A stretch of DNA of 64,000 bases, taken from contig NZ_JABKAU010000025.1 in the NCBI RefSeq assembly GCF_013377885.1, positions 1 through 64,000 of the forward strand. Reading direction: 5' to 3'. The notes below the pieces were generated by a model. That model was given only the letters and a program-made list of their open reading frames with translations, did not search any database and was not told the DNA's origin. The position numbers and the translations under genes were made by a program. Each line of letters starts with the position of its first letter. The stretch's first letter is position 1. Positions 41,924 to 50,452 of the stretch are shown here, piece after piece. This DNA comes from Hymenobacter lapidiphilus (lineage in GTDB: Bacteria > Bacteroidota > Bacteroidia > Cytophagales > Hymenobacteraceae).

Positions 41924-42886
41924 CTATTTGGTCTGTAGCCGTACGCCGCGCGTGAGTACCAGATAGCCGCGTACCTGGGGTGGCTTGCGCGATAGGAAGG
42001 GGCGCATCACCGAGTCGGTGGGGCTGATGAACTGGCCGTAGTGCAGCTGTACCCGCAGTTGGTCGGGCCGGAAAGCTGCTGTGTCTTCGGGGAAGAACTG
42101 CAGCCGCACCCGGACCGTGGCCGGCGTAAGGCGGAAACTGCGGCCGGCGGGCGCGTCGAGCAGCTCGGGCACCACATCGACGGGCACCGTTATTACGGGC
42201 CGGCGCAAGAGGCGCACGCGCACATCTGTTACGTCCGACTGCACCTGGTCGGGGCCGCCAATGGGTACCTGCACATCGCCCTGGGTGGAGCCGGCCGGGG
42301 CCTGGGGCAGGTGTACGGGGTAGGGGTCGGGCAGGGTGTTGACTTTGCTGGCGGGACCGGTGAAAGTAACGGCGTCGGGCTTGAAGCGGGCTTCGTAGGG
42401 CAGCGCGGCTCCATCGGTGGCTGGGCTCAGGGCCAGCGGCAGACGGCGGCTTACCAGCCGGTCGAGGTCAACCCATAGCGTATCGGAAACCAGGTAATTG
42501 AGTTGCAGTCCGTCCATGGCCTGCTGCAGGGCGGGGCGCAGGCTGCCGGCCGTGAGGTAACGGGTAGCTTGGTCGCGCAGCACTATTTCGGCGGGGCGCA
42601 CCTCTAGCGGTAGCTGGCCGCGTAGCAGCTTCCAGCCCCGGCCGGTTACGTTCACGGCTACTTCCTGGGGCAACGGCTGCACTGGTACAAAGCGGGCATC
42701 ATCGTAGCGGCACACCAGCGGATAGCTGATGCGGGTAGTGTAGGTTTTGTTGAGCGCGTTGAGCAGCCAGAAGGTGCTGGCCACCAGAAAACACGCCAGC
42801 ACGGCCCGCCAATAGCTGCGCTCCTGCCCGAAAAACGGGCTCACGAACCAGCGAAGCAGACGAATACTGGGGCGGGCAGACGACAC
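41924..42886 (-). CDS. YbbR-domain protein
   Basis: 320 residues, start GTG at 42886. N-terminal cytosolic segment and one membrane helix (AVLACFLVASTFWLLNAL), then YbbR-like beta domains in tandem (about 60-310): YPLVCRYDDARFVPVQPLPQEVAVNVTGRGWKLL and repeating PDAVTFTGPASKVN-type strands. Relative of CdaR, which regulates cyclic di-AMP synthase in Firmicutes, though the gene here has no cdaA neighbour in view. Part of the nusB-DUF1573-yajC-ybbR-coaE neighbourhood. The yajC terminator separates it from yajC, so it may have its own promoter. Confidence 0.85.
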   Translation of the reverse strand: MSSARPSIRLLRWFVSPFFGQERSYWRAVLACFLVASTFWLLNALNKTYTTRISYPLVCRYDDARFVPVQPLPQEVAVNVTGRGWKLLRGQLPLEVRPAEIVLRDQATRYLTAGSLRPALQQAMDGLQLNYLVSDTLWVDLDRLVSRRLPLALSPATDGAALPYEARFKPDAVTFTGPASKVNTLPDPYPVHLPQAPAGSTQGDVQVPIGGPDQVQSDVTDVRVRLLRRPVITVPVDVVPELLDAPAGRSFRLTPATVRVRLQFFPEDTAAFRPDQLRVQLHYGQFISPTDSVMRPFLSRKPPQVRGYLVLTRGVRLQTK

Positions 42887-42941
42887 AGGAAATCAGCTGA
42901 AAAAGGGTGGAAAAAGCGGCGGCAACTGCTGCAAAAACCAA

Positions 42942-42976
42942 AATTCCGGCCTCCGGTTGCACCCGAAGCCGGAATT
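42942..42976 (-). terminator. Terminator of yajC
   Basis: Stem AATTCCGGC/GCCGGAATT with a 17-nt loop; the minus strand continues TTGGTTTTTG. Lies between yajC and ybbR. Confidence 0.75.
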
Positions 42977-43027
42977 CCGGAATCCACAAGATACTACAAG
43001 CGCCGAATTGACGCCCCGCCGCGGCTA

Positions 43028-43348
43028 TTACTCGGCCACTACGGTGGTTTTGCTGGCTACCTCGCGGGCAATGGCTGCGCGGTCGAAGCGCAGGCGCACA
43101 GCCTTATCCACTTCTACCGTCACCGATTCTTCGCTCAGGTCCACGATTTTGCCGTGCAGTCCGCCAATAGTTACCACATGGGCACCCTTGGCCAAGCTGG
43201 CGCGGAAATTTTTGGCGGTAGCGGTGCGCTTCTGCTGGGGCCGGATCATGAAAAAGTAAACCACCGCGGCCATGGCTACTAGGGGCAGGTATTGAATAAG
43301 ACCTCCGGCACCGGCGGCGGGGGCTTGCAGCAAAAGAGAAGCGAACAT
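43028..43348 (-). CDS. yajC: Preprotein translocase subunit YajC
   Basis: 106 residues. Single membrane helix YLPLVAMAAVVYFFMIRPQQKR, with the conserved FMIRPQQKR motif right after it, then a small cytosolic domain (GAHVVTIGGLHGKIVDLSEESVTVEVD). Associates with SecDF at the Sec translocon. ATG at 43348. Part of the nusB-coaE block. Confidence 0.95.
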   Translation of the reverse strand: MFASLLLQAPAAGAGGLIQYLPLVAMAAVVYFFMIRPQQKRTATAKNFRASLAKGAHVVTIGGLHGKIVDLSEESVTVEVDKAVRLRFDRAAIAREVASKTTVVAE

Positions 43349-43429
43349 AAGCGGGATTTTCAGCGGGAGAGAGGCAGCGTTGGCAATGGCAGGGGAGCGG
43401 GCGTTACCACCTGCTCCCCTGCTATTGGC

Positions 43430-43957
43430 TTATTGCCGGTAGGGGCCGTTCTGGCCGTCGGGCAGGATGTTGGTTTTGATGACCACCTTGTTGATGCTGG
43501 GCTGGGTGTTAGCCTGAATGGCCACCTCCTTGTTCTGCATCCCCGTTTTGCCGTGGGCGTCAAACTGCACGTCAATCGTGCCTTTTGCACCGGGCGCAAT
43601 GGGCTCCTTGGTCCAGTTGGGCGTAGTGCAACCGCAGGCAGCCGTGGCGTTTTCAATGATGAGCGGCGACTTACCGGTGTTGGTAAATTCAAAGGTGGTC
43701 TTTACTACCGCGTTCGGCTGGATGTCACCAAAGTCGTGGTCAGTCTTGGCGAAAGTCATCACCGGCGCGTTGGGGTTAGGCGCCTCGGTTTCCGAGCTCA
43801 CATTGGGGTTGTCGATGAGCGGGGCAGCCGTGGCCGCGTTGGCATCGGCAGCGGCGGCATTCATGCCCTCGGTGCCTACTTCGCTGGGGGTGTTGTTGCA
43901 GGCACCCAGCAGCAGCGCGCTGGAAATCAGCAAAGAAGAAAGCAGTGTACGTTTCAT
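43430..43957 (-). CDS. DUF1573 lipoprotein
   Basis: 175 residues from ATG at 43957. Lipobox LLGAC (Cys at 18), then a flexible acidic/alanine-rich linker, then the DUF1573 beta-sandwich (about 70-160): FAKTDHDFGDIQPNAVVKTTFEFTNTGKSPLIIENATAACGCTTPNW, with the family's ACGCT signature and PIAPGAKGTIDVQFD. Periplasmic; role unknown but widely found next to yajC in Bacteroidota. A good -7 box lies at 44006-44013. Confidence 0.93.
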   Translation of the reverse strand: MKRTLLSSLLISSALLLGACNNTPSEVGTEGMNAAAADANAATAAPLIDNPNVSSETEAPNPNAPVMTFAKTDHDFGDIQPNAVVKTTFEFTNTGKSPLIIENATAACGCTTPNWTKEPIAPGAKGTIDVQFDAHGKTGMQNKEVAIQANTQPSINKVVIKTNILPDGQNGPYRQ

Positions 43958-44005
43958 AGGTAACTGAAAGTCAAGATGAGAAGCCGGTATATAGCTTCCG
44001 AAAGA

Positions 44006-44013
44006 CAAATATA
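44006..44013 (-). promoter_or_regulatory. Promoter -7 box for DUF1573 gene
   Basis: Minus strand reads TATATTTG, perfect to TAnnTTTG, about 50 bp before the ATG. No clear -33 TTG. Confidence 0.5.
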
Positions 44014-44166
44014 AGTAAGCTTGAGTTGCAGTAGGGAACGGAGCCAGGCAGTAGCCCTATTCTTCCGAAGAAGCAGAAGCCTGAGTTAAACTATTGAACA
44101 ACAGCGTTGCAACAGCTTAACCCAGGCCCTTCCTTCGTTGGAACGACAGGGCTGCTTTCTTCCCTC

Positions 44167-45177
44167 TTACTTTCCCAGGTTACCAATAATGGCCTGCGTG
44201 AACTCGCTGGTGGAAGCCGAGCCGCCCAGGTCGCCGGTGCACTTGCTCTTGTCCTGGAGTGTCAGGTGCAGAGCCTTCTCAATTTGGTCGGCCTTGGCGT
44301 GCTCGCCGATGTGGTGCAGCATCATCAGGGCCGAGCGCAGCAGGGCGGTGGGGTTGGCCTTGCCCTGGCCGGCAATGTCGGGGGCCGAGCCGTGCACGGC
44401 CTCAAAAATGGCCATATCGTCGCCGATGTTGGCGCCGGCCACTACGCCCAGGCCGCCTACCAAGCCGGCACAGAGGTCGGAGAGAATGTCGCCGAACAGG
44501 TTGGTGGTCACAATCACGTCGAACTGCTCGGGCCGCATAACCAGCTGCATGCACATGTTGTCGATGATTTTTTCCTCGTACTGAATCTGCGGGAACTCGC
44601 GGGCCGCTTCCTGGGCCGCGTCGAGCATTACTTTGCCCGCCACCTTCAGAATGTTGGCTTTGTGAGCCATGGTTACCTTTTTGCGGCCGTGCTTGGCGGC
44701 GTAGGCAAAGGCAGCGCGGCAAATGCGGCGCGCCCCCACCACCGTGTTGCGGGCTACTGAGTCGGCAATACCATTGTGCTCATCGTACATTTCAAGGCCC
44801 GAATACAGCCCTTCGGTGTTTTCGCGGAACAGCACCAGGTCGATGCCCGAATCGGCGTAGCGCGAAGCAATGCCGGCGGTGGTTTTAGACGGACGGACGT
44901 TCTGGTAGAGGTTGTACTTCTGGCGCAGCGTTACGTTGATGCTGCGGAAACCCTTGCCCACGGGCGTGGTGATAGGGCCTTTGAGGGCTACCCGGTTTTT
45001 CTCCAGCGAATCGAGCAGGGCCTGCGGAATCAGCTCGCCCGAGGCGTCGAAGGTGGTCTGGCCCGCGTTCTGCTCCTCCCACTGCACCGGAACCTCGGCG
45101 GCGGCAAAAATATCGGTTACTGCTTTCGTGATTTCGGGACCAATACCGTCGCCGGGGATAAGGGTGATGCGTTGCAT
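44167..45177 (-). CDS. NAD-type isocitrate/isopropylmalate dehydrogenase-family protein
   Basis: 336 residues. Beta-decarboxylating dehydrogenase fold: [41 protein letters not shown] (substrate-phosphate and carboxylate site), [42 protein letters not shown] (metal site) and [22 protein letters not shown]. The motif VRPSKT plus the overall size point to NAD-dependent isocitrate dehydrogenase, with homoisocitrate or isopropylmalate dehydrogenase as weaker alternatives. ATG at 45177. TCA-cycle role. It interrupts the yajC block at the upstream end. Confidence 0.87.
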   Translation of the reverse strand: MQRITLIPGDGIGPEITKAVTDIFAAAEVPVQWEEQNAGQTTFDASGELIPQALLDSLEKNRVALKGPITTPVGKGFRSINVTLRQKYNLYQNVRPSKTTAGIASRYADSGIDLVLFRENTEGLYSGLEMYDEHNGIADSVARNTVVGARRICRAAFAYAAKHGRKKVTMAHKANILKVAGKVMLDAAQEAAREFPQIQYEEKIIDNMCMQLVMRPEQFDVIVTTNLFGDILSDLCAGLVGGLGVVAGANIGDDMAIFEAVHGSAPDIAGQGKANPTALLRSALMMLHHIGEHAKADQIEKALHLTLQDKSKCTGDLGGSASTSEFTQAIIGNLGK

Positions 45178-45280
45178 TACGTTGAAGGATTGATGGTTTG
45201 AAGGGCGGCCCGGCCGCTCGGGGGAGCAGGACCGGGAACGTTTCCGTAAAGGTACCGATACCGAAGCGGAGCGGGCAACG

Positions 45281-45325
45281 AAAAGTGCCGAAGCCCCGAC
45301 AGTTGCGTCAGTTCTCCGGCACTTT
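45281..45325 (-). terminator. Terminator downstream of ytxH gene
   Basis: Stem AAAGTGCCG/CGGCACTTT with a long 26-nt loop between; A-rich/T-rich flanks. Between ytxH and the dehydrogenase. Confidence 0.55.
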
Positions 45326-45398
45326 CCTGAATAGCATCAGCAAAAAAAGCAGAAAGCACCCGCAACAATACGCCGGTTGCCCGGCGCGACGGGGCTGC

Positions 45399-45710
45399 TT
45401 ACAGCGTTTTGCGCGAGTTGATCTGGTCGATGAGCTGGTCGACATCGCCCAGTAGCTGCTCGGCCTTGCTCTTGGCATCCTGAATTACGCGCTGGCCCTC
45501 GCTTTTGGCCGAGCTGGGCCCCTGGTCGGAGCGGCTCGTTACGAGGTTTTCCGTAAGGTCGGCCAGGGTTTCGCGGTACTTTTCGAGCTGGTAGCTGAGC
45601 CAGCTACGGGTTTCGCGGCCCTTTTCGGGGGCGTACAACAGGCCAACCACGGCCCCCGTGAGGGCGCCGCCGGCAAAGCACAGAATACCAGTGGTGGTTT
45701 TGCTGCTCAT
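45399..45710 (-). CDS. YtxH-domain small membrane protein
   Basis: 103 residues. N-terminal membrane helix ILCFAGGALTGAVVGLLYAPEKGRETR, the YtxH signature (GLLYAPxxGxxTR), then a coiled-coil-prone helix to the C terminus. Members are small general-stress or cell-envelope proteins. ATG at 45710. Oriented like nusB upstream. Confidence 0.9.
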   Translation of the reverse strand: MSSKTTTGILCFAGGALTGAVVGLLYAPEKGRETRSWLSYQLEKYRETLADLTENLVTSRSDQGPSSAKSEGQRVIQDAKSKAEQLLGDVDQLIDQINSRKTL

Positions 45711-45797
45711 AACGGGAAAAGTGAGTATAGGGAGGTGAGAGTTGAGACAGGATAGTAAACCTGCGTACGCAAACCGGCAGCCAGTAGTTGGAGGCTT

Positions 45798-45842
45798 GTC
45801 ATTCTGAGCGTGTGGCGCATAAAACTACACGCTCAGCATGAC
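45798..45842. repeat. Short palindrome, family B-like
   Basis: GTCATTCTGAGCGTGT paired with ACACGCTCAGCATGAC around GGCGCATAAAACT. Shorter than other copies; between ytxH and nusB. The outer word GAGGTGAGAGTTGAGA of copy 2 recurs about 60 bp to the left. Confidence 0.8.
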
Positions 45843-45854
45843 GGGCGTTTCTCC

Positions 45855-47039
45855 TTACTGGTTGTCCAGCAGACCCCGGCCCGACTTGCGGATGGCACCG
45901 CTGGCCGTCAGGTCCTGGGCCAGCTTGTCGAGGATGCCGTTGACGAACTGCTTGCTTTTCGGCGTGCTGTAGTTCTTGCTGATTTCGATGTACTCGTTGA
46001 TGGTCACCTTCACCGGGATGGCCCGGAAGAGGTGCATCTCGCAAAGCGCCATTTTCAGCAGAATCTTGTCCGTCAGGGCCACACGGTCTACGTCCCAGTT
46101 CTGCGACGAGTCGGCGATGAGCTGCTCATACTGCGCGTCGTCGGCCAGCGTCTGCTGATACAGGCTCTCGGCAAACTCCTTGTCCTCGGCCCAGTTGGCC
46201 GACAGCGACATGAGCACCATATTCTCGTCGGCCGCTTCATCGAGCATCTTCACCGTCTTGATAACCAGGTTCTTCACTACCGAGCGGTTTTCTTCCCAGT
46301 TCTGGTCATCCTCCTCAATATACTCGGGCAGGGCCGTGCCTTTAAACACGAACTCCTTGTAGAGATGCTTGAGCATCTCCTGGTCTTCGGCGTAGTTGCC
46401 GGCCGGGGCCGCCAAGTAGCTCAGCAGCTCGGGGTCCTGCTTCATCTCATTGCGCCAGGCCGCCCGCAGCGCGTCCAGCTCGGGCTGGCCGTGCCACTTC
46501 TGGTTGCGCCGAATGGTCAGGTCCAGCAACTGCAGGTTTTCCAAAAGCTTGCCGATAGCCTGGTTTTCCGTGAGCCGGGTAGTGTCGAGCAACGGCTCGG
46601 GGGAGGCCGTCAGCCGCCGCGAGTCGCGCCCACGCTCCTGCTGCAGGATCTGCAGCAGCACCTCCGGAATATTGAGCAGGTGCAGGTACTGGTCATGAAT
46701 GGCTTCGGCCCCGCTCACGAGCTGGCCGGCGTAGTAGGTTTTATCCTTGGCAACCGACGCCTGGTAGAACTTGATGGCGTCTTTCACCGCGTCGTTCACG
46801 TCAGCATCGTCGGTCGGCTCCGGGGTTTCGCCCGATTTATGCCACTCCTTGAAAATGACCTCGCCCATCTTGCGCTGGCCTTGCAGCAGCTTGCGGTCAG
46901 GCGCTTCGGCGGCGGTCAAATCGGGCACGAAGGCTTCCGCAATCCGCTCAAGAGCCAAAGAATAATCGGACCCGACGGCCTGATGGTAGGCGTACAGGGC
47001 CTGCATGACCTTGATGCGGAGCGTGCGACGGTTGAGCAT
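45855..47039 (-). CDS. nusB: Transcription antitermination protein NusB (long form)
   Basis: 394 residues, the extended Bacteroidota form. N-terminal MLNRRTLRIKVMQALYAYHQA is the NusB start; the C-terminal half holds the helical NusB core, ending VTINEYIEISKNYSTPKSKQFVNGILDKLAQDL. It binds boxA RNA together with S10 to antiterminate rRNA transcription. ATG at 47039. It heads the block ytxH, dehydrogenase, DUF1573, yajC, ybbR, coaE. Confidence 0.93.
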   Translation of the reverse strand: MLNRRTLRIKVMQALYAYHQAVGSDYSLALERIAEAFVPDLTAAEAPDRKLLQGQRKMGEVIFKEWHKSGETPEPTDDADVNDAVKDAIKFYQASVAKDKTYYAGQLVSGAEAIHDQYLHLLNIPEVLLQILQQERGRDSRRLTASPEPLLDTTRLTENQAIGKLLENLQLLDLTIRRNQKWHGQPELDALRAAWRNEMKQDPELLSYLAAPAGNYAEDQEMLKHLYKEFVFKGTALPEYIEEDDQNWEENRSVVKNLVIKTVKMLDEAADENMVLMSLSANWAEDKEFAESLYQQTLADDAQYEQLIADSSQNWDVDRVALTDKILLKMALCEMHLFRAIPVKVTINEYIEISKNYSTPKSKQFVNGILDKLAQDLTASGAIRKSGRGLLDNQ

Positions 47040-47043
47040 TTTG

Positions 47044-47132
47044 TAGAGTTGTCAGTTGTCAGTTGGTGGTTGTCAGTTGGTAGGTTGATGGCTACAAGCA
47101 CAACCGAACAACTGACAACCACCAACTAATAA
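47044..47132. repeat. Inverted repeat of TTGTCAGTTGG words
   Basis: Left: GTCAGTTGTCAGTTGGTGGT; right: CAACTGACAACCACCAACTA. Between nusB and the leucine dehydrogenase-like gene. Resembles the word-based family D in style, but with a different word. Confidence 0.7.
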
Positions 47133-47137
47133 CTCAA

Positions 47138-48229
47138 TTAATAAGTAGATTTTACCTTGCCGATGGCGGCGATGCGCTCTTCGGCCTGGCGGGTGGCGGC
47201 GGCCTGTGGGTGGCTGCCTTCCTGCTCGGCCTTGGCCAGCACTTGGGTGGTGATGTCGTAGATTTTCTCGGTCTGGATGAGGGCCGCCTCGCGGTTGCCG
47301 CCCACTACTTCCGAGTACACGTTGATGAGGCCACCGGCATTGATGAGGAAGTCGGGGGCATACACGATGCCGCGCTTCACCAGCTCGGGGCCGTGCAGGT
47401 TCTCATCGGCCAGCTGGTTGTTGGCGCAGCCGGCTACCACCTGGCACTTCAGGCGCGGAATGGTGTCGGAGTTGAGCGTGGCACCCAGCGCGCAGGGCGA
47501 GTAGATGTCCACGTCCTGGTCGTAGATGTCGTTGAGGCCGACCATCTGGGCACCGAAGCGGTTGGCCGCATCCAGGGCCCGGTCTTCGTAGTAGTCGCTC
47601 ACAATCAGCTGAGCGCCTTCTTTCTGCAGATATTCCAGCAGGTAAGTGCCCACGTGGCCCATGCCCTGCACGGCAATGCGCTTGCCGGCCAGCGAGTCGG
47701 AGCCGAAGGCGCGCTTGGCGGCGGCTTTCATGCCCATGTACGTACCGTATGCTGTTACCGGCGACGGGTCGCCGGAGCCACCCATGCTCTCGGGCAGGCC
47801 CGAAACGTGCTTGGTTTCCATCCGGATGAACTCCATGTCGCGGGTGGTCATGTTCACATCTTCGGCCGTGATGTACTTGCCGTTGAGGTTCTGCACGAAG
47901 CGGCCGAATTTGCGTAGCAGCGCCTCGGTTTTCATGGTAGCGGCGTCGCCGATGATGACGGCTTTGCCACCACCCAGGTTCAGGCCCGAAATGGCCGCTT
48001 TGTAGGTCATGCCGCGGCTCAGGCGCAGCACGTCGTTCAGGGCCTCAGCATCGGAAGCGTAGTGCCACATGCGGGTGCCGCCCAGTGCGGGCCCGAGTAC
48101 GGTGTTATGAATGCCGATGATGGCTTTCAGGCCGGTTTCGTGGTCGTGGCAGTACACTACCTGCTCGTGTTGGAACTCGGCAATCTGGCCGAAAACGGAG
48201 GCCTCGGTTACTACTTGCGTTTCAACCAT
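47138..48229 (-). CDS. Leucine dehydrogenase-like protein (Glu/Leu/Phe/Val family)
   Basis: 363 residues, the short octameric-type length. Motifs: IGIHNTVLGPALGGTRMWHYAS (substrate site), RGMTYKAAISGLNLGGGKAVIIGD (catalytic Lys), RDMEFIRMETKHVSGLPESMGGSGDPSPVTAYGTY, AVQGMGHVGTYLLEYLQKEGA (NAD Rossmann) and INSGGLIN-like ending LINAGGLINVYSE. The GGGK/GDPSP pair points to leucine or branched-chain amino-acid dehydrogenase. Oxidative deamination of Leu/Val/Ile. ATG at 48229. Third member of the family in the window. Confidence 0.88.
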   Translation of the reverse strand: MVETQVVTEASVFGQIAEFQHEQVVYCHDHETGLKAIIGIHNTVLGPALGGTRMWHYASDAEALNDVLRLSRGMTYKAAISGLNLGGGKAVIIGDAATMKTEALLRKFGRFVQNLNGKYITAEDVNMTTRDMEFIRMETKHVSGLPESMGGSGDPSPVTAYGTYMGMKAAAKRAFGSDSLAGKRIAVQGMGHVGTYLLEYLQKEGAQLIVSDYYEDRALDAANRFGAQMVGLNDIYDQDVDIYSPCALGATLNSDTIPRLKCQVVAGCANNQLADENLHGPELVKRGIVYAPDFLINAGGLINVYSEVVGGNREAALIQTEKIYDITTQVLAKAEQEGSHPQAAATRQAEERIAAIGKVKSTY

Positions 48230-48638
48230 AACGTGGGGGAGGTGGAAAATGGGTGGGTGGGAAGGGGAGGATTGGCGTACCTTCGCGGTGGTGGCGGCCC
48301 GCTGCCAGCGCCCGGCAGTCGTTAAACGATTGGTAACGGCCTTTGGCTGTTTTCCCTTCGCTCAATGAACGCCCCGCGCGGCTCCGGCCCGATGCCCCCG
48401 CAATTCGGGTGCAAAAGTACGCCGTTTTGCGGGAGTTTGGAAGGGGAGAAAGTGCAGACGCAAAATGTTGCGTCTCGTCGTTGCTGCTGTTGTTTATTCG
48501 GTTCTGCCCGACACGAACCGTTCAACGGCGATACTCCAACGGTGGCGTTTGTACGCAGTTAAACGAGCCGCGGAAACCCTTTGCTCCGTTTATAACTTTC
48601 TACCTTCCTACACTATACCACCTCCCAACTTTTCGCTG
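48230..48638. other. Divergent intergenic region, 409 bp
   Basis: Between divergent dehydrogenase and ABC-exporter genes. No convincing TAnnTTTG pair; a frame open from 48465 runs into the ABC gene but its first part is unlike any exporter N terminus. Confidence 0.4.
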
Positions 48639-50423
48639 GTGCCTGCAATTTCCGCTACCAATAAATATCTACTGCGCTATAAATGGCACTTCCTCGGGGG
48701 CGTGCTGTTCGTGGCCCTGAGTACGCTGCTGGCCATTTTTCCGGCCCAGATCGTGCGCTACGCCTTCGATCTGGTGGGCGAGGGAATCGACCTATATCAC
48801 CTCTATGGCGGTACCCGGGCCCAAACGCAGGTCTACGAGCTGTTCGGGCGTAACGTGCTGCTCTACGCGCTCCTGATTCTGCTGATGGCGCTGTTGCGGG
48901 GCATCTTCCTGTTCTTCATGCGCCAGACGCTGATTGTGATGAGCCGGCTGGTAGAAAACGACCAGAAAAACGAAATCTACCAGCACTACCAGAGCCTGCC
49001 GCTGAGCTTCTACCGCCGCCACAGCACCGGCGACCTGATGTCGCGCATTTCCGAAGATGTGGGCCGGGTGCGCATGTACATCGGGCCGGCCATCATGTAC
49101 TTCATGCAGCTCGTGCTGCTGTTTGTGCTTATCGTGCCGCTCATGCTCATGGTGAACGTGAAGCTGACGCTCTACACGCTGCTGCCGCTGCCGGTGCTGA
49201 GCGTGAGTATTTTCTACGTTAATAACATCATCCAGCGCAAGTCCGACGAAATCCAGCGTTCCTTGTCGGGCATGACGACCTTCGTGCAGGAGGCCTTTTC
49301 GGGTATCCGGGTCATCAAGTCGTTCGTGCGCGAGCAGGACTCGCACCGGCAGTTCACGGCGGCCTCCAACGAGTACAAGGAGAAGTCGCTGAGCCTGAAC
49401 TTCGTCAACTCGCTGTTTTTCCCGCTGATTCTGTTTCTGGTGGGCCTGAGCACGATTATCACCGTGTGGGTGGGCGGCCAGGAAGTTATCCGGGGCACGA
49501 TTACCACCGGCAGCATTGCCGAGTTCCTGATTTACGTGAACCTGCTTACCTGGCCCGTTACGGCGCTGGGCTGGACTTCCTCGCTGGTGCAGCGTGCCGA
49601 GGCCTCGCAGGCCCGCATCAACGAGTTCATGGATCAGAAAACCGACATCGTTTCGCGCCAGCACATCGAGCTGGACATCAAAGGCGAAATCAACTTCGAG
49701 CACGTATCCTTTACCTATCCCGACACCGGTATCCAGGCCCTGCGCGACGTGTCGTTCCGCATCCGGCCGGGCCAGACGCTGGCCGTTATTGGCAACACCG
49801 GCTCGGGCAAAAGCACCGTGGCGGCCCTGCTCTCGCGCCTATATGATGTAACGGAGGGCAGCATCAGCGTCGATGGCGTGGATGTGCGCGACCTGGCCCT
49901 CACTTCGCTCCGGAGCCAGATCGGCTACGTACCGCAGGATGTGTTCCTGTTTTCTGATTCCATCCGCAACAACATCAACTTCGGCCTCGATGAGCCCGAC
50001 GAGGCGCGCATGCTGCAGGCGGCCCGCGACGCCAACGTGTACAACAACATCATCGACTTCCCCCAAGGCTTCGACACCAAGCTCGGCGAGCGGGGTATTA
50101 CGCTTTCGGGGGGGCAGAAGCAGCGCGTCAGTATCGCCCGCGCCCTCGTCAAGGAACCCAAAATCCTGATTCTGGACGACGCCCTCTCAGCCGTGGACAC
50201 CGACACCGAAAACGCCATTCTGGGCGCCCTGCAGCGCATCATGCACAACCGCACCAGCCTCATCATCAGCCACCGCGTGAGCTCGGTAAAGCTGGCCGAC
50301 GAAATACTGGTGCTCGACGACGGCCAGATTGTGCAGCACGGCACCCACGAAGTCCTTATGCGCGACGAGCAGGGCCTCTACCGCGCCCTTTACGAGCGGC
50401 AGCTCCAGAGCGAGGAAGCGTAG
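48639..50423 (+). CDS. ABC transporter, fused permease/ATPase (exporter)
   Basis: 594 residues from GTG at 48639; the frame is open to 48465, but the first helix begins near LRYKWHFLGGVLFVAL, so GTG fits the family length. Six-helix membrane domain (about 20-320), ATPase domain from about 355. Walker A GNTGSGKST at 385-393, Q loop YVPQDVFLF, signature LSGGQKQR at 489, Walker B ILILDDALSAVD, H loop IISHR. Type IV exporter of lipids, peptides or drugs; substrate unknown. A diverged remnant of a related gene's 3' end is found at 52262. Convergent with the glycosyltransferase. Confidence 0.92.
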   Translation: MPAISATNKYLLRYKWHFLGGVLFVALSTLLAIFPAQIVRYAFDLVGEGIDLYHLYGGTRAQTQVYELFGRNVLLYALLILLMALLRGIFLFFMRQTLIVMSRLVENDQKNEIYQHYQSLPLSFYRRHSTGDLMSRISEDVGRVRMYIGPAIMYFMQLVLLFVLIVPLMLMVNVKLTLYTLLPLPVLSVSIFYVNNIIQRKSDEIQRSLSGMTTFVQEAFSGIRVIKSFVREQDSHRQFTAASNEYKEKSLSLNFVNSLFFPLILFLVGLSTIITVWVGGQEVIRGTITTGSIAEFLIYVNLLTWPVTALGWTSSLVQRAEASQARINEFMDQKTDIVSRQHIELDIKGEINFEHVSFTYPDTGIQALRDVSFRIRPGQTLAVIGNTGSGKSTVAALLSRLYDVTEGSISVDGVDVRDLALTSLRSQIGYVPQDVFLFSDSIRNNINFGLDEPDEARMLQAARDANVYNNIIDFPQGFDTKLGERGITLSGGQKQRVSIARALVKEPKILILDDALSAVDTDTENAILGALQRIMHNRTSLIISHRVSSVKLADEILVLDDGQIVQHGTHEVLMRDEQGLYRALYERQLQSEEA

Positions 50424-50452
50424 GGGAAAGTGGGCTATCTTACCAGGGCTGG

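Noticed and set aside
45810..47129. Long open frame antisense to nusB
   Set aside because: The encoded protein is compositionally odd and nusB is certain on the other strand.
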